Positions 1 to 10,916 are shown, numbered from the stretch's first letter. The stretch: DNA of 64,000 nucleotides from Gigantopelta aegis (GCF_016097555.1 NC_054702.1:102802017-102866016); one strand, 5' to 3'. Made by a program: numbers and translations. The notes: generated from the letters alone by a model not told the origin.

Positions 1-490
1 CAATGATCTTCTCAAACAGTTCTCCTGTCATATCCACAAAGCAATCCATGCAGACGACCTAGCAATCTGGAGCCAAGCTGAAAGCACCACAACTGCAGCT
101 ACAAACAAAAGTACAGAATGCTGCACTACGACTTATTACAGGACTAAAAAGTACCCCCATTACAACAATGGAAGCAACGACTGGTCTGCATAGCCTGGAA
201 AAGCGCCGCGAAGAAAAGTACTCTTACAACTCTATAAATTCAAACGCCTCGAGAAACATATAATAAACATCAAATTTCAAGAGCTTACCAAGAACCGCCT
301 CGAAAGAAACTGCTTCAACACCACTTGTCCAAACAACTTGCTGCACCGAACACAGGCATATTGTCCAGACAACCATACAAATGGGAAGTGCTCTGTACTT
401 ATAGATATCACAACCAGATGGAAAGAAACGTCAACATGTCTAGACATTCCAGGAATTGATACCAAAGCAGTCCACCAAGTCATATTATGA
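1..490 (+). pseudogene. Non-LTR retrotransposon reverse transcriptase, internally deleted fragment
   Basis: The first 100 bases translate to a stretch containing HADDLAIW, a variant of the YADD catalytic box of non-LTR reverse transcriptases (Asp pair at about 50-58). Only about 20 codons later comes VQNAALRLITG (from about 110), the start of the thumb/C-terminal region that normally lies well over 100 residues downstream. This implies an internal deletion. The remainder (about 110-490) reads as the C-terminal part, ending at a TGA near 488, with one frame change near 213. The element enters from the left window edge, so its 5' end is unseen. The clade is likely Jockey/RTE-like. It is non-functional. 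Confidence 0.7.
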
Positions 491-590
491 AAACAAAGAC
501 AATGGAGCACCTGGCGATAAACTATCACCACAGTGACTGGATATATACTCTGTCAAACCAGACACGCATAGGCGAAATATTCATGGAATT

Positions 591-1125
591 ATCTCTTTAA
601 TACAAAGTGGCATAATTTCGTTATTTACGATCGTATTAGTCAAATTTTACATGAGTATGTGACAATGTTCTTGCTATGGACTGACGGCAGTGGAGGCATT
701 TTCGTCACCAAACAGCGTCGCACGATGTCAATATCCACCTACTATGTGGTTTAGAAGCCGAATTATGAACAATTGATATTTTGTCATGGGGAACACCTTT
801 AAATTCAAGATGGCGGTTAATGCGCCAGTCACGACTTCTTGCAATCATCCATTTGTTAAATAAGCAAACCAAAATACCCCACCTTCCTACGCCACTGGCA
901 GATTGTTGCAAGGAGTTTGAAATGTTGATTGCAAGATAAGGTGGGACAAATGTCTCCTGTGTTTTTTTTAAATAGCTTTGGAAATTTTTATTATATATAT
1001 TTTTTTTATCTGAATATTAATTTATTATTTATTCAAAGTTAGTATTGGCAATATCCAATTTTACGTTTTTAAATTTTAGCGCCCTCATTTGGTTTCACTG
1101 AAAAACGTTTGACATCACTCACTAG
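591..1125. other. AT-rich spacer, no gene seen
   Basis: This stretch has T-rich tracts near 960-1010 and no recognisable coding or repeat family. The final part abuts the truncated 3' side of the Ty3-like pseudogene, where integrase would be expected but is absent. Confidence 0.4.
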
Positions 1126-1129
1126 TACA

Positions 1130-1586
1130 CTAATGTAAAATGGAATATGGGAGGTTTGCGCGACTAAGGGCATCACTAACAGGGATATCTTTTCCTGGTT
1201 TGTAGGTTACTTCGAGGTCATATGGTTGAAAGCGAAGGGTCATACTCTGTAAACGCATTGGGGCCGACAGTAGTGGCTTGGTGAAGATAGCTTGTAGAGG
1301 TTTATGATCACTCTCAAATGAAACAGACTTGCCAAATATGTAATAATGGAACTTCTTGCATGAGTGGACTATGGCCAAAGTATCTTTTTCAATCTGTGCA
1401 TAACTCTTCTCTGTATTTGTCAAAGCTCGAGAAGTGTAGGCAACTGGTATGCAATCTTGAAGAAGTATGCCACCAAGTGTGTAACTGCTTGGATCGCATT
1501 GTACTGTGACGTCTCTGTCGACGTCAAATCTGCCGAGAACTGATGCTGTAGAACAAAGTGTCTTCAGCTTGTCACAGCTTGTTGAA
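1130..1586 (-). pseudogene. Ty3/gypsy pol: RNase H segment
   Basis: On the minus strand this reads through TNTEKSYAQIEKDTLAIV, then SDHKPL and ends in PVSDALSRA. These are the conserved blocks of the RNase H domain that follows reverse transcriptase in Ty3/gypsy polyproteins. The reading frame continues the element whose RT lies at 1921-2883 and is separated from it by a SINE. The ORF stops at 1130, directly after the RNase H signature, and no integrase follows, so the 3' half of pol and the 3' LTR are missing. The segment upstream of TNTEKSY (about 1424-1586) is in other frames, so frameshifts are present. Confidence 0.85.
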
Positions 1587-1587
1587 A

Positions 1588-1918
1588 AAAGTAGTTTGTT
1601 TTATTTAACGACGCCACTAGAGCACATTGATTTTTCTATCTTATCATCGGCTATTGGACGTCAAACATATGGTCATTCTGACACTGTTTTTTAGAGGAAA
1701 CCCACTGTCGCCACATAGGCTACTCTTTTACGACAGGCAGCAAGTGTTTTTTATTTGCGCTTCTCACAGGCAGGATAGCACAAACCATGGCCTTTGTTGA
1801 ACTGGTCGGTGCAAGTGGTTTTCGCCTACCCATTGAGCCCATGCCTCGACTGGGATCCGAACTCAGTACCTACCAGCCTGTAGACCGATGGCCTAACCAC
1901 GACGCCACCGAGGCCGGT
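1588..1918 (-). mobile_element. tRNA-headed SINE, type B, inserted in Ty3 pol
   Basis: The tRNA-like head sits at the right end (reverse complement of GGCCTCGGTGGCGTCGTGG, with a B-box-like GGTTCGGATCC in better copies). The tail at the left end contains the reverse complement of GGCGTCGTTAAATAAAACA. Near-identical copies occur at 27101, 33143 and 25036. The insertion splits the RT and RNase H parts of the Ty3-like element, so it is younger than that element. I could not define a clean target duplication. Confidence 0.85.
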
Positions 1919-1920
1919 CG

Positions 1921-2883
1921 CTCTTGACAACCTCTCGAAGTGAAAAATCTATTTCACACAATTTGGGTATGAACTTTCCCAAATACTGAATAAGTCCTAG
2001 GAGGCGGCATTTCCTGAAGAGCACAGACCTTGTCCGGATCGGATTTTAGTCCGTCCTGTGTGATAATGTGACCAACATACTTGACTTCTTTCTTTTTTAT
2101 CTGACATTTGAGACCAAGATTCCAAGCTTTTGCTCATTTTACAACCTTGTTGAGAATGAGGTCATGATGAGCTTTATTTTCTCCACCAATCAAAATATCT
2201 TGTAGCATGTTGCCCATTATCCTTTGGAATATTTCAGGCGCAGACTTGACGCCGAACAGAAGTCGCAGGAATCTGTAACAACCTATTGGCGTGTTAAATG
2301 TTGTCAATAAGCTTGATTCGTAGTCAAGTTTTATTTGAAGAAATCCTGACTTTGCATCTAGGACAAATACCTTTGCCTTTGGGAAAGATGCGACATCTTC
2401 AACAGTCGGGATTGGATAATGCTCTCGACGTATGGCCTTGTTAAGGTCTTTGGGATCAAGACACATTTTGACTCTGTTCTTCTTCAGTACCACAACCATC
2501 GAACTGATCCAATCATTTGGCGTAGTTACAGGGAGTATGTGACCACCTTTCTGCATTTCTTTCAGTTTTGAAGTTATTTCCTCAACAAGAGCTTTTGGCT
2601 TTCTCACTGATCCATGAACAACAGTTTCGACTTTGGGGTCAATTTTGAGTGTATATGTACTCCGCAAAGTTGAAATCTGGAACCTTTTCATCAATTTCCA
2701 CATGCTGACTGCATGAATTTTTTCAAAAGACCTAGCTTCGTGCTGGTTACGACATTTTAACTGTATGAATGCCCTATGTGGGAGAATCGATACTGCAGCT
2801 CTAGTATCAATTTGTAATCTGAGAACGTTTCCGTTTATGCTGACATTTGCATACCAGTCTTGTTGTTCATCAGTCACATTCAC
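1921..2883 (-). pseudogene. Ty3/gypsy pol: protease remnant and reverse transcriptase
   Basis: The N-terminal about 40 residues resemble a retropepsin, but the active site reads DTRA in place of the usual DTG/DSG. Reverse transcriptase follows, with VFVLDAKSGFLQIKLD (motif A) and a recognisable FG..SAPEIFQR block. The expected YVDD catalytic box is replaced by MLQD immediately before ILIGGENKAHHD, so the first catalytic Asp of that pair is gone. The main ORF ends at 2134. Downstream sequence (about 1925-2133) still encodes the KKKEVKYVGHIIT thumb motif in another frame. It is a dead copy, disrupted by the SINE at 1588-1918. Confidence 0.88.
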
Positions 2884-2917
2884 ACCATTAATGAGATCTA
2901 AGTAATCCGATTCAGGG

Positions 2918-3632
2918 TCAGAATCTTCCAGGACTATGTTTACATTGTTTCTGCTTTTGACACGGTTTTATAAAATATCCTAACTTGTGACAAGAATTAC
3001 ACTTGTTACCAATAGCAGGACACTTTGCATGACTTCTACTGTATCCGTATTTGTAACATTTCTCACTGGGGTTACTTTTCGTCCTTTCTTTTCTGTCAAG
3101 TCTTTTCAAGTATTCTGTTTCGAGTCCTGCGTCGGAACAACGCATGGACTTTCGTATCCTCTTCACTAACTGTTGCCTTCATGTTGTCATAAGACGTTTC
3201 AAATGCATGTCCAATCTGAATGGCGAAATCTAGCGTTAGATCATCACCTTTCTCTAAGCATTTCTCACCAATGGGCTGGTGTGAGCGAAGAAAATACGGT
3301 CAGCATACGGTCATTGTCTGTATCACCACAGTCTACAACAAAATTTTCTTTGGTGCAACATAATATGTATATTTTGCATATACACCTTCCAGTGTTTCAT
3401 TTTCTGCTGGATTTGCACCCTCAGCAGGTGCCCACGTGAATGTACTATATACTTCACGGCCTTTGTTACCAATACATGTCATTAGGTAGTTCACCTTTTG
3501 CAATTCAGTTTTGTCCGAGAGTGGCCCTTTAAATGTGAATTCGCAATGTTGCTAAAATTTCTTCCATTCTTTGTTGAAATCAGCTGCTTGCCATTTCATA
3601 AACGGTTTTGAGCTACCACTGCACTTAGTCAT
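2918..3632 (-). pseudogene. Ty3/gypsy gag with two zinc knuckles
   Basis: The minus-strand frame from an ATG at 3632 (MTKCSGSS...) runs through a gag-like region with an in-frame TAG near 3555 (it would be Gln) and later frame changes. The segment 2918-3166 carries two consecutive Cys/His clusters, CYKYGYSRSHAKC and CNSCHKLGYFIKPC, matching CX2CX4HX4C nucleocapsid knuckles although some spacings or residues have decayed. It sits directly upstream of the protease/RT frame, the usual gag-pol order. Confidence 0.75.
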
Positions 3633-3876
3633 TATGTTAGAAGTCGAAATATAAATGTGACGAATTATCACTACACAGTTTTATAACTTGTAACACTGTT
3701 TCACGGTCGACGAGATCACGTGGCTACGCACATCTGAACACGGAGGTCCCAAACAATTACGAGTTTCTGTGACATTGTTTAGTATTTTGGCGACAAAATA
3801 CTAGTTTGTTACTTGGGGTAAATGTTTCTGCGTGATTTCTGTTGAGCAGTGTTAAAGCTACGGTCGAACCATATTT

Positions 3877-3894
3877 TAGCAACTTCTGACACCA
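3877..3894 (-). promoter_or_regulatory. Candidate primer-binding site of the Ty3-like element
   Basis: On the minus strand, TGGTGTCAGAAGTT lies about 245 bases upstream of the gag ATG. It begins with the TGG complementary to a tRNA CCA end and resembles the tRNA-Leu-type primer sites of many Ty3 elements (recall, not searched). An LTR would then end at 3895 and extend towards about 4030. I see no second LTR. Confidence 0.4.
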
Positions 3895-4065
3895 CTTAAC
3901 ATTTAACAAGGCATCTCCATAGGCCCGGATGTACTTTAATGTCGCTATGCCGTAAAGCTAAACAAGTCACGTGACATTGTTGTTAACATTAGTGATTACA
4001 GATTCCACAGAGTCGACAGAGATTCGCTTGAAACCATTTTAGCGATGGTAGGGCCAGAGATCTAG

Positions 4066-4227
4066 AAGCAAGAAACGAATATGCCATGGTTTATTGAAAC
4101 GCTTTGGTACTGCCGAAGTCTTAGGAATAGTTTCATCTGCAATGTCCTTCAAGATGGAAGTGAACAAAGACGGGATCATCAGCATCAGTAATGGCAACTT
4201 GTTGCAGACGAAAGTTGCCTTCGCCAA
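4066..4227 (-). pseudogene. LINE ORF2 fragment between endonuclease and RT
   Basis: The minus-strand frame reads SLFTSILKDIADETIPKTS followed by KRFNKPW. This matches the linker after the apurinic endonuclease domain of Jockey-like ORF2 proteins (typically an 'IP-x-S...PW' block before RT). Only about 50 residues remain and both flanks are unrelated. Confidence 0.55.
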
Positions 4228-4325
4228 TTACACGTGATGGAGGTCCATTATTCATCCTCTCATGGTAATATGATCAATGTCCTTCAAGAAAGTTTCCTGA
4301 AGATACACTGAAAGAGGATTGTTTT

Positions 4326-4640
4326 TTGAATGAATGAATGAATGTTTAACGACACCCCAGCACGAAAAATGCATCGACTATTGGGTGTCAAACTGTGGTA
4401 AGTCAAAACATAAATTGATAATTAACATCAATATAAAAATTCGACAGTCAAATAAAAACACTGTGTAAAGAACTGTGCAAAAATACAAATATCACAAACA
4501 GATATAATTAAAATTTAGAGTAAAAGTCAGTATCACGTAGAAACTGTAATATAAGTTCTGGATGATGTTTTTTTTTATTTTATTAAGACGTAATTCATCA
4601 AAATTGGGCCTAAGCCCACGACAGTTCCACTGAAGATGAC
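4326..4640 (-). mobile_element. Internally deleted Jockey-like LINE with 3' UTR and (ATTC)n tail
   Basis: Read on the minus strand, it starts with HLQWNCRGLRPNFDEL, the beginning of a LINE endonuclease. After a short A-rich junction it jumps to LILQFLRDTDFYSKF-like codons, which match the ORF2 end seen at 42150-42200. It then continues into the 3' UTR (GTTTGACACCCAATAG...GGGGTGTCGTTAAACATTC, both strands considered) and an ATTC tail. A 5' ORF2 start has thus been fused to the ORF2 end, making a non-autonomous derivative. Confidence 0.7.
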
Positions 4641-5045
4641 TGAATGAATGAATGTTTAACGACACCCCAGCACAAAAATACACATAGACTATTGGGAAGG
4701 AAGGAAATGTTTTATTTAACAACGCACTCAACACATTTTATTTCCGGTTATATGGCGTCAGACATATAGTTAAGGACAACACACAGATACTGAGAGAGGA
4801 AACTCGCTGTCGCCACTTCATGGGCTACTCTTTTCGATTAGCAGCAAGGGATCTTTTATATGCACCATCCCACAGACAGGATAGTGCATACCGCTGCCTT
4901 TGTTACACCAGTTGTGGAGCACTGGCTGGAACGAGAAATGGCCCAATGGGCCCACCGATGGGAATTGATCCTAGATCGATCGCACATCAGGCGAGCGCTG
5001 TACCACTGAGCTACGTCCCGCCCCCAGCTATTGGGTGTCACAAAT
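4641..5045 (-). mobile_element. LINE 3' end fragment split by a SINE
   Basis: Bases 4641-4696 and 5028-5045 together form a further LINE 3' tail (ATTC repeat, GTTTAACGACACCCCAGCAC, then the GGGTGTCA block). A SINE separates them, and CTATTGGG is repeated at 4689-4696 and 5028-5035. Confidence 0.7.
4697..5027 (-). mobile_element. tRNA-derived SINE, type A, full length, 8-bp target duplication
   Basis: The head at the right end reads, on the minus strand, GGCGGGACGTAGCTCAGTGG, which includes a Pol III A box (TAGCTCAGTGG). A B-box-like GGATCAATTCCC / GGATCGATCC follows. The body carries the GATGGTGCATATAAAAGATC block and the tail is GTTAAATAAAACATTTCC plus (TTCC)n. CTATTGGG flanks both sides. 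It is the reference copy for type A in this window. Confidence 0.92.
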
Positions 5046-5057
5046 GGTAACTATATA

Positions 5058-5960
5058 AAAGTATTATTTATAAAATTATGTAAAACCAGTTTGTTAATGA
5101 TTGTTTGATAAATAGTGTGTCTTGGTGTTAATAAGAAAACTTTGAATGCATGGTGTGATTAACCATTGGTTTTACTTCTAATAATTATTTGTCAAATAGT
5201 GTAAGGTAACCAGTAGATAGTGTGAGGTAACCAATTTTTTTACACAAATATGTTTTAAATGTTACGTAATATTAACCAACTATTTCAATTCTAATAACCA
5301 TTGTTAAATAGTGCGAGGTGGTGTTAACCAACTACTTTGTTTCTCAATTGATGGCTACACAGTATGAGGTGTTGTTAACTAAGTATTTGTTGGGTGAACT
5401 GTGTGGTTTTATCCCATTATTTCTGTTTAAGAAGTCTTTGTTCCCACTAATTACGTTTTAATAATTATTCTTAAAATAGTGCGAGGAGTTGTTCACCAAC
5501 AACTTGTGGTTTTACATCAATTATTAGTTAACCAGTGTGAAGCGCTGTTAACCAGCTAATTCTTGAACTTTTTACAAATATTGGTTAAATAGTGTGAATT
5601 ATTTTTTATAAACTATTTCAATTTTAATAACCATTGGTTAAATGGTGTACGGTGTTGCTAACCATTTTTTTTTTTTTCGAAAACGTGTTGGCTAAACTGT
5701 ATTATGTTGTTGTAACCAATTATTTCTGAGGTTTGCTTTACCAACTGTTGAAGTGCAAGGTGTGGTTAACCTATTGCATTTCAATAACTATTGGCTAAAC
5801 AGTGTGATATTCTTAGGCAACTTTCTGCGGTTATAACGGTTAAATAAATAGTATTACTGGGTTTTGTTAAACGGTTGAATGCTATCTTTTCACAGTAATT
5901 GTTTGATAAATTGTGTATTAAAGTGTTAAATAATAATAATTGTGAGACCTTTGGGTCAGG
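5058..5960. repeat. Decayed tandem repeat, period about 55-80 bp
   Basis: Variants of GGTTAAATAGTGTGAGGTG followed by TTGTTAACCAAC and an AT-rich spacer recur at least eleven times (for example near 5110, 5165, 5214, 5303, 5350, 5468, 5529, 5580, 5630, 5685 and 5750). Units are very diverged. No coding potential is seen. Confidence 0.65.
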
Positions 5961-6364
5961 AAACGTATAAGACATAAGAAAAGTATTTTAAAATACCAGT
6001 GAATTAGAACATTGAAACAGCAAAATGCTATTATTCTGTTTTAGAGATACAAGGAAGAATTAGGTCTGGGCACGAACAGTAAAGGTCAAGAAGATATTTA
6101 TTATCGGGAAAAGTAGGTTCTAGCCAAGAATACATTGAACAAATTATTATTATTATTATTTTATTAATTTAAAAAACAAAAAAAAATCAAGATTCCGGTG
6201 CAAGGACTTTGATTCATGACATGAAACATACATATACTGGCGTCAGTGAAAATGAGAGCAAAAAACGTTTTACAAGATGATAAGACACACCACACGTGTG
6301 TAAACGCACGTTTCTTAAACACAAAACCACCCCTCCCCAGCCGTCCCTACAAACTGTACGGACA
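5961..6364. other. AT-rich spacer
   Basis: It contains a short (ATT)n tract near 6147 and A-rich runs near 6170-6190. No feature is recognised. Confidence 0.35.
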
Positions 6365-7740
6365 AATAGTTTTTGAAAGAGTGCAAATGGACTTGATACA
6401 CAGGTAGGGGGTCGGACTGCAGATACGTACTGTCACTCGTTGATGGGATTTCTCGGTTTGCATTGGTACAACCGTTTGACAAACAAAAGTGTTGCCTGTG
6501 TACATCAAGCAATTAAAATGATTTACAGACAGCATGGATATATCGACATTATTGAGTATGATAATGGGCCGATTTTTAATGACATTACCCACGAAGACAT
6601 TGCCTAAGAAGGGGCAACAATCGTCAACCCGTGACGTTCTCAGTCCCAGGGAAATGAGTAGCGAGCACATAGATCCATGAAACTAAACATGTTGAAAACG
6701 GGTAGACGAGGATATAATTGGGTTGAAAGCCTCCCTGGGATTAGTAATCAAAGACTATTTGAACAGCTAGACAGATATCGTCATTAATGACGGATTACAA
6801 AGGATCCTAATGCAAACGACAACTGTCAATTCGATGCCGCTGCAGACCAATTGAAAATAATTGGTATCCACAGAACGGGAAATCAGACAAGTGCAGTGGC
6901 AGTCCAGCATACAGAACATGATGGGACATATTATGAAGAATTTCTGGGTTCACCAATATGTGGTGAGAATGCAACAGAAAACATAGTTTGGTGATGGCCT
7001 TACTCTGTTGGCTCTCTCCAGAGAATCCAATTGCCAGTTCGTGGTTGTAAGTTCTCAGGGAGATGAATACACCAGAATATTATCCAACAGTGGAATGTTT
7101 GATCCAGAGATACCTCTGCTCACTCTAGGATATTAACCAGAAGAATGTGGCGAGCATTACGTAAGCATTGCTTTACAATGTTCTGTCACACAATTTCTAC
7201 AACACCTATCCGCAATTCATAACCAGACACCCGAACACACGCATACGGAAGCCACTGATGACGATTCGGCATGTGGTGTAAATAACCACTTATAGTAGTA
7301 GGTGAGCAAAGTTGTCACAATCCGGGTGGATGTCTATTACGAAACCAGAACAACGCTAGCAGTGTCACAGACGCTCACTGTGTACAAACTATAAGTGATA
7401 ATAACGAAGGTAATAACCACACACCAGATGTGCCTCGAAGTCAAGACGAGAGTGGTCCTTACCTTCCAAGTCTTGTCCTCGACAAAATTATCAGCCAATG
7501 CGTAGCCTATGTCCAGTAACAATTTACCGATTAGTGGATGTTTGAGTATGGATGAGTCGCATCTTCCATTGGTTTACGGTAAGTCTATATGAATCCAACT
7601 TTGATGTAAAATCCACCAACTGGTATAAGTGTACGATGAATTAAAAATAAGATGCTTTAGCAGAGGGAGTGGTATCATAACAGAAATCAGGTGGATAAAT
7701 GGAGATGGCAGTTGGACAAATGCTTGGTTAACGGTACGGG
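6365..7740 (+). pseudogene. Integrase - OTU protease - F-box-like gene, decayed compact copy
   Basis: Plus-strand frames, broken by stops and shifts, give three modules in order. (1) Integrase core, about 6370-6760: YVLSLVDGISRFALVQPF (first catalytic Asp near 6442), YDNGPIFND (second Asp near 6560) and SQGNE followed by a stop and RAHRS (third acidic residue, near 6645). (2) OTU cysteine protease, about 6810-7170: DNCQFDAAADQL (Cys near 6824), TYYEEFLG, and a C-terminal GEHY-like His (CAT at 7154). (3) F-box-like start, about 7465-7520: YLPSLVLDKIISQCV. The same order occurs at 50837-56604 and OTU plus tail at 15790-16400. The linker between integrase and OTU is much shorter than in the large copy. 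Integrase-type genes of this sort are usually transposon-derived. The OTU fold is a ubiquitin-chain protease. Function here is inference only. Confidence 0.7.
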
Positions 7741-7947
7741 AAAAGAATAACAACTGGAACGATATCGATAGTCACATATCTGCATAACACAGATGCTAGG
7801 ATACAACACTCCCAACAATGATAGGCTGCCACACATTTACTACGTACATGCCTACGCATCACAGAACAGCAGAACCACTTTATTATCAGTTACCCGATTT
7901 CATCAAAGCGTTTATATACATACATACATACATGCATATATACATAC

Positions 7948-8135
7948 AAGGAAGACTCTATAGCTCAGAACGTATCGTGGCAAGTTGCGGGCGATTCGGT
8001 GCCACAGGTTCGCGTCTCAGCAATTTGGGAGGCCACAAAGGATTTAATTATCCCCTGCGCCAGTGCGTTAAAATCTATATGTAAACGTCAAACCCAACAT
8101 ACATACAATATATAGTATTATACATCAACAGAGTT
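7948..8135 (+). mobile_element. tRNA-headed repeat, type C
   Basis: The head ATAGCTCAGAACGTATCG and an imperfect B box GGTTCGCGTCTC (8008) are followed by a body ending in the ACATACATACAATATATAG region. Related copies lie at 8471, 8771, 13837, 14393 and 16951. Confidence 0.7.
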
Positions 8136-8361
8136 TCTGCAGAAAAAATATGTTGGGTATGGCGATATGGAATTGAATGCAATCCACAATCAACGGGTAT
8201 GGAGGGCCTCCCCCAAAAGAAAATGGGTTACGTTTAGGAGTTAGGGTAAAGGAAATCACAGAGTAATGATAAGAGTCATTCATTTTTTCAAAAGGTTTAC
8301 AAAAAAGTCTGCAAAAACAATGTGGGCATGACGCCATACCCGTTTTACCCTCTGGCAGAAA

Positions 8362-8850
8362 CCCTGACCAATACTAGTGCCAGGTTTACCCACGGTTTTA
8401 TGCATGCAAGCGGGATCGACCGCGTAGCTTGTAGGCGCCATGCTTATGGTTGAGTTAAAGAGCATCCTTTTATGGCTACCTCGATAGCTCAGAACATATC
8501 GTGGCAAGTTGCGGGCGATTCAGGTTCGAATCCCAGCAACAGCATGAGACAATTTATGAAGCCAGGAAGGATTTAAGTATCCCCTGCGCCAGTGCGTTAA
8601 TATTTATGTATGTAAACGTCAAACTCGACATACATACAATACATAGATATTCATATATCAATACATACTAGCCACTTCCAGGTCTGCCCACTGTTTCATG
8701 CACGTAAGCGGGATCGACCGCGTAACTTGTAGGTCCCATGCATTTGGTCGAGTTAAAGACCTTTTTTTTTATGAATACCTCGATAGGTTGGAACGTATCG
8801 TGGCAAGGCTGCAAGTTGCGGGCGATTCGGTGCCACAGGACCGAAGAAAC
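8362..8850 (+). repeat. Tandem type C units, about 300-bp period
   Basis: A 3' unit half (8362-8470, with AAGCGGGATCGACCGCG) is followed by a complete unit (head at about 8471, second AAGCGGGATCGACCGCG at 8707) and then a new head at about 8771 that is cut off near 8850. The order head-body-'GGGATCGACCGCG'-next head shows head-to-tail tandem organisation instead of independent insertions. Confidence 0.65.
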
Positions 8851-8880
8851 TGATATTGACCAACGCCATACTTAAAATTG

Positions 8881-9108
8881 GAATGAATGAATGAATGAAT
8901 GAATGAATGTTTAACGACACCCCAGCACGAAAAATACATCGGCTATTGGGTGTCAAACTATGGCAAACAAATAAAGTGATGATCAACATCAATATAAAAA
9001 TTCAAGATTTAAATAAAAACAGTGTAAAGAACTGTGCAAAAATACAAATATCACACCCCTGCACCACGGTGAGGTTACAGCACGCGCAGGGGACTTACTT
9101 ACAATTGA
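8881..9108 (-). mobile_element. Short LINE-tailed element, type D
   Basis: It starts on the minus strand at about 9106 with CCCCTGCGCGTGCTGTAACC, continues with an A-box-like CCGTGGTGCAGGGGTG, and then runs through the LINE 3' UTR (TGTGATATTTGTATTTTTGC) to GTCGTTAAACATTC and (ATTC)5. Its 5' edge coincides with that of the copies at 14139 and 54920, so it is a defined element and not a random LINE truncation. Confidence 0.8.
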
Positions 9109-9546
9109 GCCCAGAAAAAATGTTAGGTTGGAATCGGAAATTTAATAACATATAATTAAATTTTCTTTGCGTCTATACACTTTACGGCAATCTGATTGGT
9201 CCAGAGGTGCTTACTTTTTTTCGTTCATATCTCGATGAACCGAAAAACATTTACGCCACGCCTACTACAACCCCCCCCCCCCCCCCCCCCCTCTCCATTC
9301 TTAAATATTATTGCAATTTGACATTTTTATTGCAAAATGACACTGAAAAAAAATGCATTATCGTGTCGTTTTGCAATAAACTGAATACTGACCCTTCTTA
9401 AATTGAATTAGCCCTCCAATTATCACATTGTAATTTAACTGCACAGCCAAAATTAAAACTAGGTCGTTCTTTGTTGAATAATAACCTTATGCTCACCATA
9501 TATAGTCTCTTTGCATCAAAAGGAAACCGATGAATTGGTATGTAAC
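9109..9546. other. Spacer with poly-C tract
   Basis: A run of about 20 C residues lies at 9270-9291. There is no gene. The short ORF that spans the tract is not credible. Confidence 0.4.
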
Positions 9547-9703
9547 TTAAAGGGACATTCCCAAGTTTGCTGCAATTTTTAAAGATGTTATTGACTAACA
9601 GAGACTTTTTAACGATTGTAATTACATATCAAATATATTTTTCTGTATAAAATATTAGTGGCTGTTTGTTAAATGTGTTTTTGATCGTTCTAATATATGT
9701 ACT

Positions 9704-10680
9704 AAAGTACTGTCGGAAATAGAATAAAAATTATTTTCGTCGATTATTTCTTACATATTAAACAGACAAGTAAATATGTAAATATCTATTTAATGATAGT
9801 CTACCTAATTTAGCATTTACTTATTTTGGCTCTCAAGGTGGTGTTTACTCTTGAAATTAAAAGAAACAGGTTATTTGTGCACTTTATTGGAACAGACTAT
9901 AAAAAAATTTGGTCAACACGTGTCAATATCATTGCTGTTACAATATGTGAGGGATTGTTTCTGATGACAGTTTACCCCTATTCCTCTCCAAAACAAAATA
10001 TTTGTAGACATTTATAAGTAACTTTTGAGCAAAACTGTCAAGAACCATTTTGACTTTTGATCTATTATACTGGTATTAAAGGTGCTATCTCAAAGTTGCA
10101 TAATGAGAGCTATTGCAAATCATGTTTTTATTAAATTTTGCTTTAACATTTAAAAACTACACCTTTATGCCCATAAATGATTATAGGAAATAATTTTATC
10201 TACTAGTAGAAAATACATTTTTATTGGAGAATCTTTATCACAAACAGATGCTCACATATAACTATGATATAGCACCTTTAAGTGGTTGCACAATTGTGTA
10301 AATTTCTAATGTACTTATATTGAATTTATATTCACTAAATATGCTGGTCATAATTAATAATTTATGCTGCAATTCAAAATAATCAGTTAACTTGCAGTTT
10401 TAAATTAAAAGTTTGTTTAAGGGATAAATGAAATTGACACATATCATCAAAATGTGTTATAGTCTGTTCCAATAAAGGCCACAAATCTCCTGTTTACTGA
10501 CATCTGTATTTTAATTTCAAGAGTAAACACCACCTTGTACATCAATGAGAACACAAACAAGTAAATGCTAAATTAAGTAGAGTATCATTAAATAGGAATT
10601 TACAAACTATTCACTTGCAGTTTAATATGAAAGAAATAATTGACGAAAATAATTTTTATTCTATTTCAGACACTACTTTT
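9704..10680. mobile_element. Inverted-repeat element F with long arms
   Basis: About 215 bases at the left (AAAGTACTGTCGGAAATAG.. to GGAACAGACTATAA) recur inverted at the right end (..TTATAGTCTGTTCC to CTATTTCAGACACTACTTTT). The element interrupts copy 1 of element E. No transposase is seen. The target duplication is unclear (possibly CTA), so the superfamily is undetermined. Confidence 0.75.
10076..10281. mobile_element. Small TTAA element H nested in F
   Basis: It starts TTAAAGGTGCTAT (10076) and ends with the inverted ATAGCACCTTTAA (10269-10281), total 206 bp. An isolated end of the same type appears near 46430. Its termini differ from those of element E but again use TTAA. Confidence 0.65.
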
Positions 10681-10916
10681 GGCTAAATTTCATTTTATTC
10701 CTAAAATATTGGGGTTTTTTCGTACGTACGAAATTATTTGAAGACAAAATACAGTTTGGGCTTCTTACAAATATTAAGACGACCAGAAACACACTGAATA
10801 TACAGACACTGATATTCTAAACAAGAAAATATATTTAATATGTAAGTTTAATCGTAAAAATATTTTATTAGTCGAAAACATCTTATAATACAGCAAACTC
10901 AGGAATGTCCCTTTAA

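Larger units (their letters stand above)
9547..10916. mobile_element. TTAA-flanked foldback element E (copy 1), split by element F
   Basis: Both ends are TTAA followed by AGGGACATTCC.. with an inverted match at the right end (..GGAATGTCCCT-TTAA, 10913-10916). Without the insert at 9704-10680 the element is about 390 bp, like the other copies. TTAA target sites are the hallmark of piggyBac-type insertion. The element has no ORF of its own. Confidence 0.88.

Noticed and set aside
6347..6670. 107-codon minus-strand ORF
   Set aside because: It lies antisense to the integrase module, which has clear motifs on the plus strand.
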